A DNA stretch of 64,000 bases from positions 2,823,805-2,887,804 of the forward strand of contig NW_003314273.1 of the NCBI RefSeq assembly GCF_000143415.4, in the 5' to 3' direction. The position numbers and the translations under genes were made by a program. Source of the stretch: Selaginella moellendorffii (lineage: Eukaryota; Streptophyta; Lycopodiopsida; Selaginellales; Selaginellaceae). The notes under the pieces are model-generated. The model saw only the letters and a program-made list of their open reading frames with translations, was not told where the DNA came from and did not search any database. Shown here piece after piece: positions 47,829 through 60,574 of the stretch; the stretch's first letter is position 1, and every line of letters starts with the position of its first letter.

Positions 47829-50184
47829 ATGAGCACGGCAGTGCATGGCACCAACAAGAACCCTCCTAAGCGCGGGCCTTCTCTCTCGAGAAAAAAGACG
47901 CCATCGGAGAATGGCGGCAGCGCTCTGCAAAAATCGCGCAGTGGCAGTGGCGGGATGATCTCGTGAGTTCGTTATTTTTTCTTTCTTATCCACTTTCCCG
48001 ACACTAAACTTGTTTTTAAAGATCGGGTGGGACAGCGGAACGCACAGTGAAAAAGCTGAGACTTTCCAAGGCCTTGACTGTTCCCGATGGAACATCGGTC
48101 GCGGATGCATGCAAGCGAATGGCGAATCGCAGGGTTGACGCTGCTTTGCTTACGAATTCGAGTGCTCTTCTTTGTGGAATCATCACTGATAAGGTAACGC
48201 TAGATAAATAACTTTAGCTTGTATTCCTAGCTTTCGAACTTGTGTGTTTAGGACGTCGCAACTCGAGTGATTGCTGAAGGCTTGAGACCCGAAGATACCC
48301 CCGTTTCGAAAGTGATGACACGGAATCCTACCTTTGTTATGAGCGATTCTTTGGCGGTGGACGCACTTCAAAAAATGGTTCAGGGTATGTTGATTTGCTG
48401 TTTCATCCTTGTATCTGATCTAGAGATATCGGTTGTTTTACAGGAAAGTTCAGACACTTGCCTGTCGTAGACAATGGCGAGGTGATTGCACTTTTAGACA
48501 TCACGAAGTGCCTGTATGACGCTATAGTGCGCATGGAGCGGTCTGCATTGAAGGGCAACGCGATTGCAGCAGCTGTGGAGGACGTTGAACGTCAATGGGG
48601 AAACACGTTTTCTGGTAAGAAATGTCCCAGCATAAACAGAGTTCTAATTGAAATATTCTTGCAGGGCAGTCAAATTTCGTTGAGACATTGAAAGAGAGAA
48701 TGTTTAGGCCGACGTTAGGAACACTAGTTAATGAGAATACGAAGTAAGACAACTAGTTGTTAGCGAGATTACTTTTAACGCATCTACCTTTTCAGAGTAG
48801 CCACTGTTGCGCCCGGTGATAGCGTTTTTACTGCGACAAAGAAGATGCGTGAATTGAAGGTTAACTCCGTAGTAGTAACTGTTGGAAACAAGCCTGTGGG
48901 TATTCTCACGTAAGTCAGCCTTTTTTCATACTTTTTCCTCATCAATAATTCGAGCAGATCCAAGGACGTGTTAATGCGAGTAGTTGCAGTTGGTGTTGCT
49001 GCTGATATACCAGTTGAAAAGGTACAGGCATCGAGATTGCAGTTGAAAGCTTACTACTTTTGTAATGTCTGTTTTCTGCCAGATTATGACGACAAATCCA
49101 GAATGTGCAAACTTGGAAATGACGATAGTGGATGCCCTCCATACTATGCACGATGGCAAATTTCTCCATTTGCCAGTGATAAATAAAGGTTGGCTTGGTG
49201 CTTCAGCTTTCTGTTTTCTTATCGTCTTTTGTTTTCAGATGGTCATGTTGTATCTTGTGTTGACGTTCTTCATATTACGCATTCAGCTTTCGCAACGGTC
49301 AGTTTTGAAGTAAAGCGTTTACGAAAAACTTCATATCGTGTTGTTTGGTCTTTAGGTTGGCTCTACTCCAGGACCAGGGGATGGAGGAATGATGCAAAAA
49401 TTCTGGGATTCGGCTTTTGGACTAGAACAGTCTACCGAAGACGACGACGATTCCAGAAGGTAAAACTCTGAATTTGCTACTTTTTTGACTTAACATGCTT
49501 GCGGCCAGTGATGTTTCAGCTAGACTCCATCTTCATGCTGAGGGAGGAAAGGGTTCAGCAAACACATTTTCATTTAAGCTAGAAGACAAGAAGGGCCGAG
49601 TCCATCGGTTCCAATGCGGCGAGTGATTTTTCTTCTTTTCTTGTTTTTATTTTGCAATTCGTGACTGAGGGCTATTTTTCAGGCTCTGAAACTCTAGTCG
49701 ATTTGGTCGCCGTCATAAAGAACCGAGTGGGGATAGATGTTCCACAAATACTGGTATTTATCATTTACATTTTCTGTGCGACGCTTTGTTTACTTTTGGT
49801 GGGGCTTCGTATATATCCTTCCAGTACGAAGACGACGAAGGGGATAGGGTTTTACTCGCTACGGACAGCGATCTTGTAGATGCACTGCGATTTGCTAAAG
49901 TCTCCGGCTCGAAGGTAATGCGTTTGAACCTTACCTGCAATCTTAAAAACCTATTAAATCTTCATTTGCAGGGCTTGCGGTTGTTCCTGGACGAGTCGAC
50001 CGAGAGCCCCTCTGCCGTAACAAAAAAGAAAACTCCCAGACCAGCTGGTGGGGTACCATCGTCCTTCGACTTTGCATTCAAAGAGAGCTGGCCTGCGTCT
50101 ACGACGACGGCAACTATTGCTGCGGGTGCAGCTATGGTGGTTGGATTCAGTCTCCTGGCATACCTGAGAAGGTCCAACCCGTAA
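47829..50184 (+). CDS. CBSCBSPB: CBS domain and PB1 domain protein (CBSCBSPB), tail-anchored
   Basis: Multi-exon gene, first coding exon 47829-47962, next 48022-48193. The product begins MSTAVHGTNKNPPKRG, then a conserved RTVKKLRLSKALTVPDGTSVADACKRM. Four CBS motifs follow (for example DVATRVIAEGL, GKFRHLPVVDNGEVIALLDITKCLYDAI and SKDVLMRVVAVGV, HDGKFLHLPVINK). CBS pairs sense adenosyl nucleotides. Then come MMQKFWDSAF and a PB1 domain (FSFKLEDKKGRVHRFQC to YEDDEGDRVLLATDSDL). The C-terminal TIAAGAAMVVGFSLLAYLRR is a probable single membrane anchor. Domain order and length match plant homologues. Target and ligand are unknown. An upstream in-frame start at 47597 is possible. Confidence 0.92.
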
Positions 50185-51455
50185 GTAGCATCAGAAAAAC
50201 ATCGAATAAGTTGATCAACTTCTTCCTCTTCGCATAAAAAGCTCTAAAGGAAGGCTGGGGGGGCAACGTAAAGGTTAGCTGTGCCATAGAACTTTGTAGT
50301 TCTGACCGAGTTTTTCTTGCGGCTTGTGGTGCAGAGAAGCTCTGCTCACGAAAACGAAGTCGTTGATATCACACCTCAAACCGAAGCAACGGCAGCGCAT
50401 AAGATTTGTTTGGCTGTCCGATGATAAGTTCCCTTAACTTACATGCTTTGGATTCACTACTCTGTCGTCAGATGATATGGAATTCAAAGCTGTGGCAGAA
50501 AGAACACTCGAGAAAAGGAGGCGTTGGTGGAAATCTGATGAAGAACAAGCCAACTTTCTTTCTGGTGTCCGAATTCCAGGAAGCGTAGAGCTCGCAGAGC
50601 GCGAAAGTTTGGATAGATCAACAATGCCAACCGCATTACGAGGGGCGTACGTATTTTCATACGTTTGAGACGAGCGTCACAGCTGGCCCCCTGGCCAGAA
50701 TAGCGAGGCGCCAAAAAAGTATAAAATGAAAGGGAGGTCGCACAAATCAATGCGCTATGGCATCTTCCTTGCTCGCCACCCGGATAAAGGATGAAGAGAT
50801 TCCGGAATCTCTTCATTTCGAAACGGGCGAGGAGATGGAGCGCTGGGATTCGCACTACGCTGCCATGATTGCCAGATCTTTCCCATGCTACGTAGAATTG
50901 GCCACGAGATGGACGGCCGGGATTTGGTAGGCGCTCACTATGATTGCCAGGTTATTCCAAGCATTGGGAAATTTTCTCCCCTACCTGGCACAACGAGAAA
51001 TGGTGGTAGGTGAAACCTTGTGTGAGACAAAGCTTCACCTAAACCATTTAAACCGGGCAATGTGACTTTTCTTTACTTTTCACCGCAGTGAAAAAGAGAA
51101 TTATCCGCCAGGGTTTATGTTAATGTGATCCCTACTTCCAGTTCTTTGGCTTGTTTTGCTGCGCCTTGGCGGAGGCGGCAACGAGGCGATCGCTCGATGG
51201 ATAATCGCTGATCTGCCAGTGTCGCGGTGAAATTTCCGGCTCTCGTTTGCTAGCGCCTCGATTCCAGGTGATTTTGGAGCTCCGGTTTGGTTCTTGGGAG
51301 TTATTTTCGATGATGAATCCATCGCTCTCCCTGGATTTCGTGAAATTCATGGATTCTCTCTCTCTCTTTCCCTGGATTTCTCGCTGTGCGGATGGTCGTT
51401 TCCCCTTTGCCTGGCTGATTTCTCGATTTTTCTTTGGCGGTCCAGGGGAAGAGAA
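50185..51455. other. Intergenic between CBSCBSPB and amidase genes
   Basis: About 1.27 kb. A basic 63-aa frame at 50477-50668 (MEFKAVAERTLEKRRRWWKSDEEQANF...) is the only open stretch of note; I cannot link it to a family or to either neighbour. The 50850-50960 stretch twice uses a CACTA..TGATTGCCAG phrase. The last 300 bp are probably the amidase leader, with a (TC)n stretch near 51356. Confidence 0.45.
50477..50668 (+). CDS. Uncertain basic 63-aa frame
   Basis: A K/R/E-rich frame with RRRWWKSDEEQANFLSGV. It is not part of any protein I recognise. It could be a downstream exon of the CBSCBSPB gene if the apparent stop at 50182-50184 (CCGTAAGTAG, which also looks like a splice donor) is spliced, or chance. 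Listed so it can be checked, not as a firm gene. Confidence 0.2.
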   Translation: MEFKAVAERTLEKRRRWWKSDEEQANFLSGVRIPGSVELAERESLDRSTMPTALRGAYVFSYV

Positions 51456-54322
51456 ATGGGAATCAAATGGCTCGAGTACACACCAGTGGAGCGAATGAGC
51501 ACGAAAGAAGATAGCGATGTCGAATATCTATACGTGGAAGTTAAAGGTGAGGATAGTTTCCATGAAATTTCTTTTATAAAAGTGCTTGATTGGCCTGGAT
51601 TTTGTCGACCACCGTGTGAACCAGCTCCACGCATGGCCGGCTTGACTCTCAAATGCTTTACCTGGATGATGGAGTCCACTATTGGAACTTTTTTTCTAAA
51701 ACCAAAGCTTAAGAGGGACAATCTTATCACAAAGGTTAGTGATCATAGTTTGTCTTGCTCAATGTGTTGACATTGTTTATGGCAGACATTTGTGCAATCC
51801 CGGTATGATGAGCCTCCCATGTTTCAGCCTCATTTCTCATTGCCAGGTAGTTTTTTTGTGAGATCATATAACCTGAATTGGTATTTAGATAGAGCATTTA
51901 CTTTACAGAACCGGAGGATGGTGTGCTGACGCTTGACTCGAGTCTTTCGGTTCCTGGTAGAGTTTCCCGCTCGTTGGACTGCCTTGGTAGCCTTCACGAA
52001 AGGAAAGCCGGGGATGGAGCATATGTGTTTCGGCACTGGACTATCCGGGACTATACACACGCTTATAAGTCTGGCCGCATTACGCCAACACAGGTGATAT
52101 TGGTTTTTTTAGTTTAAGCACTGCATTGGATTTAGCGCTCATGCGATTGATCATGCAGGTGGCAGAGAGATTTCTCTCTGCGGTCGACGAGTCTATAAAA
52201 GGACAACCAGGAATGAGTATCTTTATCGCATATAATCCTCGAGATATACTTCGCCAAGCAGAAGAGTCCACTTCCCGATACAAGCAAGGTACAAGTTTGT
52301 TTTTCTCCACGATTACTTTCTAAATCTTTGACATGAAGGGAAACCTTTGTCTGTTCTCGACGGAGTTCCAATTGCTGTGAAAGACGAGCTTGATTGTCTG
52401 CCATACGACACCACCGGTATATTTTAATTTAGCGTTAGTAGTCACTTTATAAACGTTTCGCTCATTTCAGGCGGCACGAAATGGATGAGTAAAGTGAGAG
52501 ATGTCAAAGAAGATGCAGCATGCGTATCGAAATTGAGGGCGTGTGGAGCGATGCTTGTCGGAAAAACCAATATGCATGAGCTCGGGCAAGGCACTACTGG
52601 CATCAATCCTCACTATGGGTATCACATTTATATACAAAACGTATTTTCGACTCATGACCGTGTTTGACAGGGCAACACGAAATCCTTATAACAAAGCAAA
52701 AGCGTCTGGGGGATCATCTGGAGGTTCAGCTGCTGCAGTGGCTTGTGGACTCTGTCCTGCTGCATTAGGAGTCGATGGCGGAGGTAATGTCCAGCCACGA
52801 GACTTCAAGCTCATGTCTCGTTTACAGGCTCTGTGCGCATGCCGGCAGCACTCTGCGGGATTGTTGGATTGAAAGGCACATTCGGGCGTATCTCGTCTCA
52901 TGGGTATGTCTTTTAATTTCTTCTCTTCACGTAGATGTTTACGATTTAGAGCAGGGTGCTTCCTCTAAACTGGACAGTTGGAAGCGTTGGGGTATTGGCA
53001 GCAACGGTCGAGGACACGCTTATAATGTATTCGATTTAAATTATCAGTTTTCTCTTTTCTCATAAAACTACTGTAGGTATGCAGCTGTTCATGGCCATCT
53101 TTCTAGCGACCGCATTGTTTCAATACCTGTAAGATGCCACTGAACTTTTTTATTACCTTCACATTGTCAACAACAAGTCTGTCCTTATTGCAGCCTCAGG
53201 TCACTCTGCCACAGTTGAACCGTATCGAGAACGAGGCTATTGGCAGTTTAAAACTTGCAAAATACACCGAGGTTATCAAGGCTATGAGGCCTGTAGTGTT
53301 TGCTGACGATCTGCTTTTCATCCAGTGGTTTGATGATTCGGATCCTGATGTGAAGGACCGATGTTATGCAGCCTTGAGTAAACTACAGAAACGATATGGT
53401 TGCAAGGTGAGCGTGATTTTTTCCTGTTTACTATCAGCTGAATGGTGTAATTTTGAACAGACGGTTGAGGTCACTATACCAGAATTGGAGGAGATGCGTT
53501 TAGCACATTTTGTCACAATCGGCTGCGAGTGTTACAGCTCCATTGGAATCCAATATGAAAACGTGTAAGAACGTATACTGTGGATCGAGAACTAAGTGCT
53601 TTTTTTGCAGAGGTGTAACCGCTACTGGTGCGGATATCCGAGTTGGATTTTCTCTGTATAAATCCTTTACGAACACCGAATATCTTTCAGCGCAACGCAT
53701 GAGGCAAGCCTTGAAATCTCTTTTTGTAAATAACTGGCACTGGCTTTACACAACAGGTATCGCCAAATGTACTACCATATGCAGATATTTAAGAACGCAG
53801 ATGTGATCGTAACTCCTACCACAGCGTGAGCTTGTTAGAACCTTGGTTGCATACTCTGATGCCTTGATCCACAGGGCAACAGCACCGTCTATTTCGTTGG
53901 ACGCTCTTGAATGTGGAGAACTCAACTATGTCTATGGAGGTAGCCGTCTTGAGTTTTGCTAATGTTCCAGCGATTTGTTTCAACGTGAATCATTGCAGCT
54001 AAACTCATGCGGTACCAGATTGCTGGGAACTTCATCGGACTCCCCGCGATATCCGTGCCGGTAAACCACATGAACAAACTCCATCTCTAGCTAGCTCAAT
54101 CTTTGGAGTTACCAGGTTGGATTTGACCAGGCGGGCATGCCGATTGGCATCCAACTTATCGGGAAACCATGGTCGGAAGCTACGCTGCTCAGGCTTGCAT
54201 ACGTGATTGAGGTGAGAGATCACGTTCTCCATTCACAGAGATGATAAAAGCTTTTTACTCTACAGGGCCTTTGTGCTGCTGAGAGCCGGCGGCCAGAGGT
54301 GTTGTTCGATCTCTTGCTATAA
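51456..54322 (+). CDS. FAAH: Fatty acid amide hydrolase (amidase signature family)
   Basis: Amidase that hydrolyses N-acylethanolamines and related amides; in plants it modulates growth and ABA-linked responses. Many small exons. The N-terminal [21 protein letters not shown] leads to the plant-specific region ([20 protein letters not shown], then [18 protein letters not shown]). The catalytic lysine sits in [13 protein letters not shown]. The serine pair lies in [17 protein letters not shown] followed by [26 protein letters not shown]. Later blocks are [24 protein letters not shown] and [31 protein letters not shown], and the end is EVLFDLLL. No frameshift seen. Exon limits were placed by eye. 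Confidence 0.93.
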
Positions 54323-54676
54323 ATTGGGCGAGCTTTGTTTATGCAATGTAATTTTTAGTTTTTATCTAATTAGAGCTTAATGTTAGTACTTGGCCTCTCA
54401 AACGGTGTCACCTTTTATAAAGGGAGATTTTAAAACTTGAGGGCGGGCTTACAAAGTGTCATCAGATCATCAGAGAAGATGATCTCGATGATGTTGCGCG
54501 ACGAATCGCCACGCCCCAGCTCCGACACTGAAGAACACAAAGAATTAGAATGATCGTGGAAACGGTTGATCAAAGAGAGAATATTTTGCGACCATCAAGT
54601 GGAAGAAAGGAAAATACTCCAAATTTAGACCACGGCCATATATATATATATATATCTAGGTAGAAAGTTTTTATAT
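54323..54676. other. Intergenic; TA microsatellite just upstream of ATPase
   Basis: About 350 bp. A TATATATATATATATATA run (about 54640-54657) lies about 20 bp before the ATPase start and could act as a TATA-like element. No gene seen. Confidence 0.6.
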
Positions 54677-56083
54677 ATGGCAATGCTTCGGGCAGGTCGG
54701 TTATGCCGGAGGTTTTCTTCTCTGTCAAAGGCGTCGCTAGACGTAGATGGTGTCTTCATGAACCGATGCGAACTGGCGAAGTTGCAGAGGGCGCTATCCA
54801 AGCGCCCGGGAGATGCCGGAGTCGTGGCGGCTCTGCAGGGGCCCAAGTCGTCGGGCAAGACCATGCTGATCAGCGAGTTTTGCAGGAGGCAGCGGAAAGG
54901 TATGTTTGCTGGAACGTCCACGTACGTGAGTCTTCGTCACCCTGGTGTCACCGACCCCGGGCGCTTGGCCGCGGGCCTCATGGGGGGCTTCCTCAAATCC
55001 GTATCGTCTTTCCGGGCTGTAGACACCGGGAACGATGTGGTCGGGCAATGGGCGATGGAGGTGGGGTTGAAGGATGAAGACTTGGAGACTCGTCCATTCG
55101 GCTATGGACACTTCCGACTGTTTGAGGAGCCAGAGCCCACGGGGATGGTTGCAGTGCTAGACGCTCTCAGGCGATGTTTCCTGTCATGGAAGAAGATCTT
55201 AAAGCTCGAGGGCGGGCTCTATACGAAGGGTTTCCCTACAATCTTTGTTGACGAGGCCAGTGCTTTGATGTCGTGGACGGAAACGGCTGATGGGAGAGCG
55301 GCCATGGACCTGCTTTTCAGATGTCTGTTGGCGATGTCCCAGGAGGATTGTTCGACTAACGTCGTCCTGGGGTCGTCGGAGAGCTTCTTTGAGCGCTGGC
55401 TGGGCAACTGCACCCCCCTCGGAGGTCATCGTGTGGCGCAGTGGTACGTTGGACATTTCCCGGAGCCCCTCGCCAAGGCATATTTCATGCGCCGGGTAGG
55501 GGAAGCCAAGCAGGCGGAGGTTGCTCCTCTGTGGGATGGCGTCTATCGCCTCTATGGCGGACAGGCGCTCGAGCTGAACCTCTTGGCGGGCTTGATTTGT
55601 GATTCTGAGCCGGGCGAAGCTGCGGAGGTCTTTCGAGGAGAAGCAGGGCTCTCAACCAGCAGTGCAGTTTCGGATGTGGTGTCAGGCTGGTCTCCCCGCC
55701 GCTTTGAGCGCTTTGATGGGAGAAGCGATGCGCTGTGGAAGCCAGAGGAATGGACTGAGGTGATAAGGGTGTGTGCAAAGGCGCCGGATGGTGTGGTGCC
55801 CAAGTGCGAGCTCAAGATAGCGCAAGATAGCGTTGACTCCATGATCGAGCACAATCTCCTTCAAGTGCAGCCTGTTATCAGCTGGGCTGAGAGCAGGACT
55901 GATCAAGACTTAGATTCCTATCCGCTTGACTCCATGATCGAGCACAATCTCCTTCAAGTGCAGCCTGTTATCAGCTGGGCTGAGAGCAGGACTGATCAAG
56001 ACTTAGATTCCTATCCGCTTGTCATGCCAATGACAAAGGCAGAGCACCATGGGATGAAGGGGCTAGCCCGTCAATTTTCTTAA
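54677..56083 (+). CDS. Archaeal-type (ATPase_2-like) P-loop ATPase, intronless
   Basis: A 468-aa single-exon frame, GC-rich compared with its neighbours. The start MAMLRAGRLCRRFSSLSKA is basic and lacks acids, fitting a mitochondrial presequence. CELAKLQRALS precedes a Walker A GPKSSGKT. A Walker B-like TIFVDEAS and a sensor-like NVVLGSSESFFERW follow, with a PL-G-R-type region after. That order recalls the archaeal ATPase/STAND-like family (PF01637). The C-terminal region (about 300-400) gives WSPRRFERFD... of unknown role. Two identical copies of a 31-aa block (DSMIEHNLLQVQPVISW...) lie near the end. No intron among multi-exon neighbours suggests retroposition, transfer or a lineage family; I cannot choose. 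Function unknown. Confidence 0.78.
   Translation: MAMLRAGRLCRRFSSLSKASLDVDGVFMNRCELAKLQRALSKRPGDAGVVAALQGPKSSGKTMLISEFCRRQRKGMFAGTSTYVSLRHPGVTDPGRLAAGLMGGFLKSVSSFRAVDTGNDVVGQWAMEVGLKDEDLETRPFGYGHFRLFEEPEPTGMVAVLDALRRCFLSWKKILKLEGGLYTKGFPTIFVDEASALMSWTETADGRAAMDLLFRCLLAMSQEDCSTNVVLGSSESFFERWLGNCTPLGGHRVAQWYVGHFPEPLAKAYFMRRVGEAKQAEVAPLWDGVYRLYGGQALELNLLAGLICDSEPGEAAEVFRGEAGLSTSSAVSDVVSGWSPRRFERFDGRSDALWKPEEWTEVIRVCAKAPDGVVPKCELKIAQDSVDSMIEHNLLQVQPVISWAESRTDQDLDSYPLDSMIEHNLLQVQPVISWAESRTDQDLDSYPLVMPMTKAEHHGMKGLARQFS
55835..56020 (+). repeat. Perfect 93-bp in-frame tandem duplication in the ATPase
   Basis: 55835-55927 and 55928-56020 are identical. The length is 31 codons, so the frame is kept and the reading frame continues to its stop at 56083. 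Complete identity suggests a very recent duplication or homogenisation. Confidence 0.95.
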
Positions 56084-56342
56084 AGAATGTAATCATAGTC
56101 AATTAAAGTCAACGAATAGTTATCTTCAACCTTCACTTAGATTTTTCAACGAGAGTGAGGACGGTAAAGTCGAGACTTTGTTCTCCAAACATTGCTATAA
56201 TTGATTAAAGGTTCCTTTGTGATAAGCTAGAACGAATCGAAACGAGAACGTATATCGTTAAGTTTAAGCCGGGGTTTTCGCTCCCCAGCCCTAACCCAGG
56301 AACTCACGCAAGCGAGCGCGCTTGGGGCGAAGAGAGGCGGCG

Positions 56343-58299
<1,957 letters not shown>

Positions 58300-58540
58300 A
58301 GCGTCGCAAGAACCAATCTCTCTCAAAACTCTCAAATTGTACAGGATTGATGTAAATACTGCCCATCGCTTCGTGTGAATACGAATAATACAAGAAAGAT
58401 GTTCTTGATTTGGTGTTCTTGGTTAGCTACAAAGTTTCTTAAAAAAAACTACCAGGAATCTCGGAGAGCTCGATGGTTGGTCAGCTCTAAAGGAGAAAAG
58501 AGAAGAAAAAAAATTTACACTGGATCGTCCATTCCTTTTT

Positions 58541-60574
58541 TCACAATGCCTCGTGACACCCCGCCGTTTGCAAGAGCACTGCTTTGATCTCTTCGGGGGC
58601 GATCTCGGCATCGCTACATTGCTGCAAAACAAGCCACCATTACCATTTGCACGAGAGGAAAAGAGAACTTATACCTCGGCACGAAAGACGTCGAGGACGA
58701 AGCCATTGAAGCAGCTGATAACAGCCTGCTGGACGTCCAGGCCAAGATCATCCAGAGCTCTCATTGTGGAGAGCAAAAGGCCTGGCGTTCTCGCGCAGAA
58801 CATATGAATGTTAATTCCCTTGCCATCCCTTGTTCTCACCTCCACCTACAAAGACAAAGCCAAGGGGAATAAAAAAAACCATGAGAAAGGAACCACTTGG
58901 TCTTATACTACTATAGACTCCTACTATAGTACCTTTGCTGGCTGGAGATCTGTAGGAGGCCCGGGGAGCAACGGAAGCGGGGAGATGCTGGACGCCGGAC
59001 ATTCCTCCTTGACGCAAGGAGCGAAACTTTGGGGCGAAAGCAACGCTCCGGATTGCTGCTGTGGCGGAATTCCCATGCTCCCTCCATCTGCTGGGCCTTC
59101 CAGCTCGCTGTGGAGCTCGTTGATCCTCTGGAGGAGCTCCTTGAGATACTCGATCGCGTCACCCAGAATAGATGCTCTATCCATCTGACAAAATCAAACC
59201 AAGTTGAGTGTGAGTGAGAGCGAGAGGAGAAAAAGAGGTAAAGGCATGGAAAGAGGAGCGGGCGAGTGAATGCCAAGTTGCCCGAGTGGTTTGAAAGTAC
59301 TCACCTTTGTAATTTTGGGGACCACCGAGCGAAGCATGTACAAGCGATCATTAAGCTTCTTCCGCCGTCGCCGCTCCGCCATGAGATTCTTGGCCGGAAG
59401 GCCCTTGCGATTCCCCCGGCCGGAAGGGCCCTTGTCCGCCGCCTGGTGGCCGCCCATCGCCTCGTCATTCTCGCACAGAAGCCCGGATCCATCGTCCATC
59501 TCCTCGTCCTCGCGGAGCTCCAGATCGACGGTGGCCATGTCGTCGGACGCCGACAGCACCGGGCTCCTCTTATGGACCAGCGGCTTCTTGCTCGGGCTGC
59601 TCGGCGGCGGCGGCGCTGGATGATGGAGAGAATCGTCGCCCATCTCGAGGGAAGAATCCGGCGGCGCTTTGATCGCCCCGACGGCTGCTGCTATGGATGG
59701 AGATGTTTGCCCGCTCCCTGTATGCTGCTGCTGCTCGTGATGGTGATGGTTGTTCTTCCCGGACTTGGGCTTGGTCACCATCGAGGAGTGATCCTTGAAT
59801 TCTCCTCCACTGCCACCTCCAAAGCAGTCGCCAAAAATGCCATTGCCGCTCTTGATCATCCCAATGCTGAGGCTGCTCCCAATTCCACTGAAATTCCCAA
59901 AGCTCGCGCCAGTGCTGGGGCCGAAGAGAGCTGGGAAGTCGAGGATCTGGCTGCCCGCCATGTCGGGCAGGAAGCCCGAGTGGAGATTGGCCACCGAGGA
60001 CGAGGAAGAACACGCCGAGGAGGAAGCGGTGGCGTGGTGGTGGAAGCCGTTCCGGATGGGAGGCGGCGGTGGCAGCAATCCGGGCGAGAAATCGGTGATG
60101 AAGCAGCCGCCGGGCATGGAGGACTCGTCCAGGAAGGCGGACAAGCCGGTGGACCTGGCGTCGGATTTGCTGGCGGAGTTTGAGGCGGCGGCGGCGGCAG
60201 CCATGAAGTGGTGATGCGAGGGCTGCGCTCCTCCTCCAGCGGCGCTAGGGTAAGAAGGCATGTCATCGATGAGCGAGCCATCGTACCAATCCTCCTCAAA
60301 CGAGCCGTGGAGTGCCTGATCGACCACCATAGCCTGCGCGGCAAGGGAAATTTCTCATCCAGGCGATCGATCACGCGGAGATCCAAGAAAGAATACCTTG
60401 TGCGGTGGCTGATGCTGCTGCTGCTGCTGCCGATCGTCCCCTATCGGCACCGTCCTGCGAAATTTCGAATCAAACAGTGAAAATTTCGGGAGAATCGCGG
60501 CAAGAACAGCACCTCATCTCCGATCCCTCGCCCCAGATTCCCTCCCTGCACAAGACGCTCGCATCCGACGCCAT
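58541..60574 (-). CDS. ICE1/SCRM: ICE1/SCREAM-type bHLH transcription factor
   Basis: A 550-aa MYC-like bHLH protein; exons 60513-60574, 60397-60454, 59305-60333, 58933-59184, 58675-58845 and 58541-58621, summing to a whole frame. ICE1/SCREAM proteins drive cold-response genes and pair with stomatal bHLHs. The N-terminus is polyQ/H-rich, then [18 protein letters not shown] variable acidic region precedes the basic region and helix ([33 protein letters not shown], then [29 protein letters not shown]). The end is an ACT-like domain ([44 protein letters not shown]...CHEAL). The basic region carries the H/E/R-type residues for E-box binding. I placed two upstream exons because they join in frame to the first ATG at 60574. 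Confidence 0.92.

Noticed and set aside
59266-59305. tRNA-like phrase GTTGCCCGAGTGGTTT inside an ICE1 intron
   Set aside because: Only a D-arm-like stretch is present; there is no acceptor stem, anticodon arm or T-arm, so it is not a tRNA.
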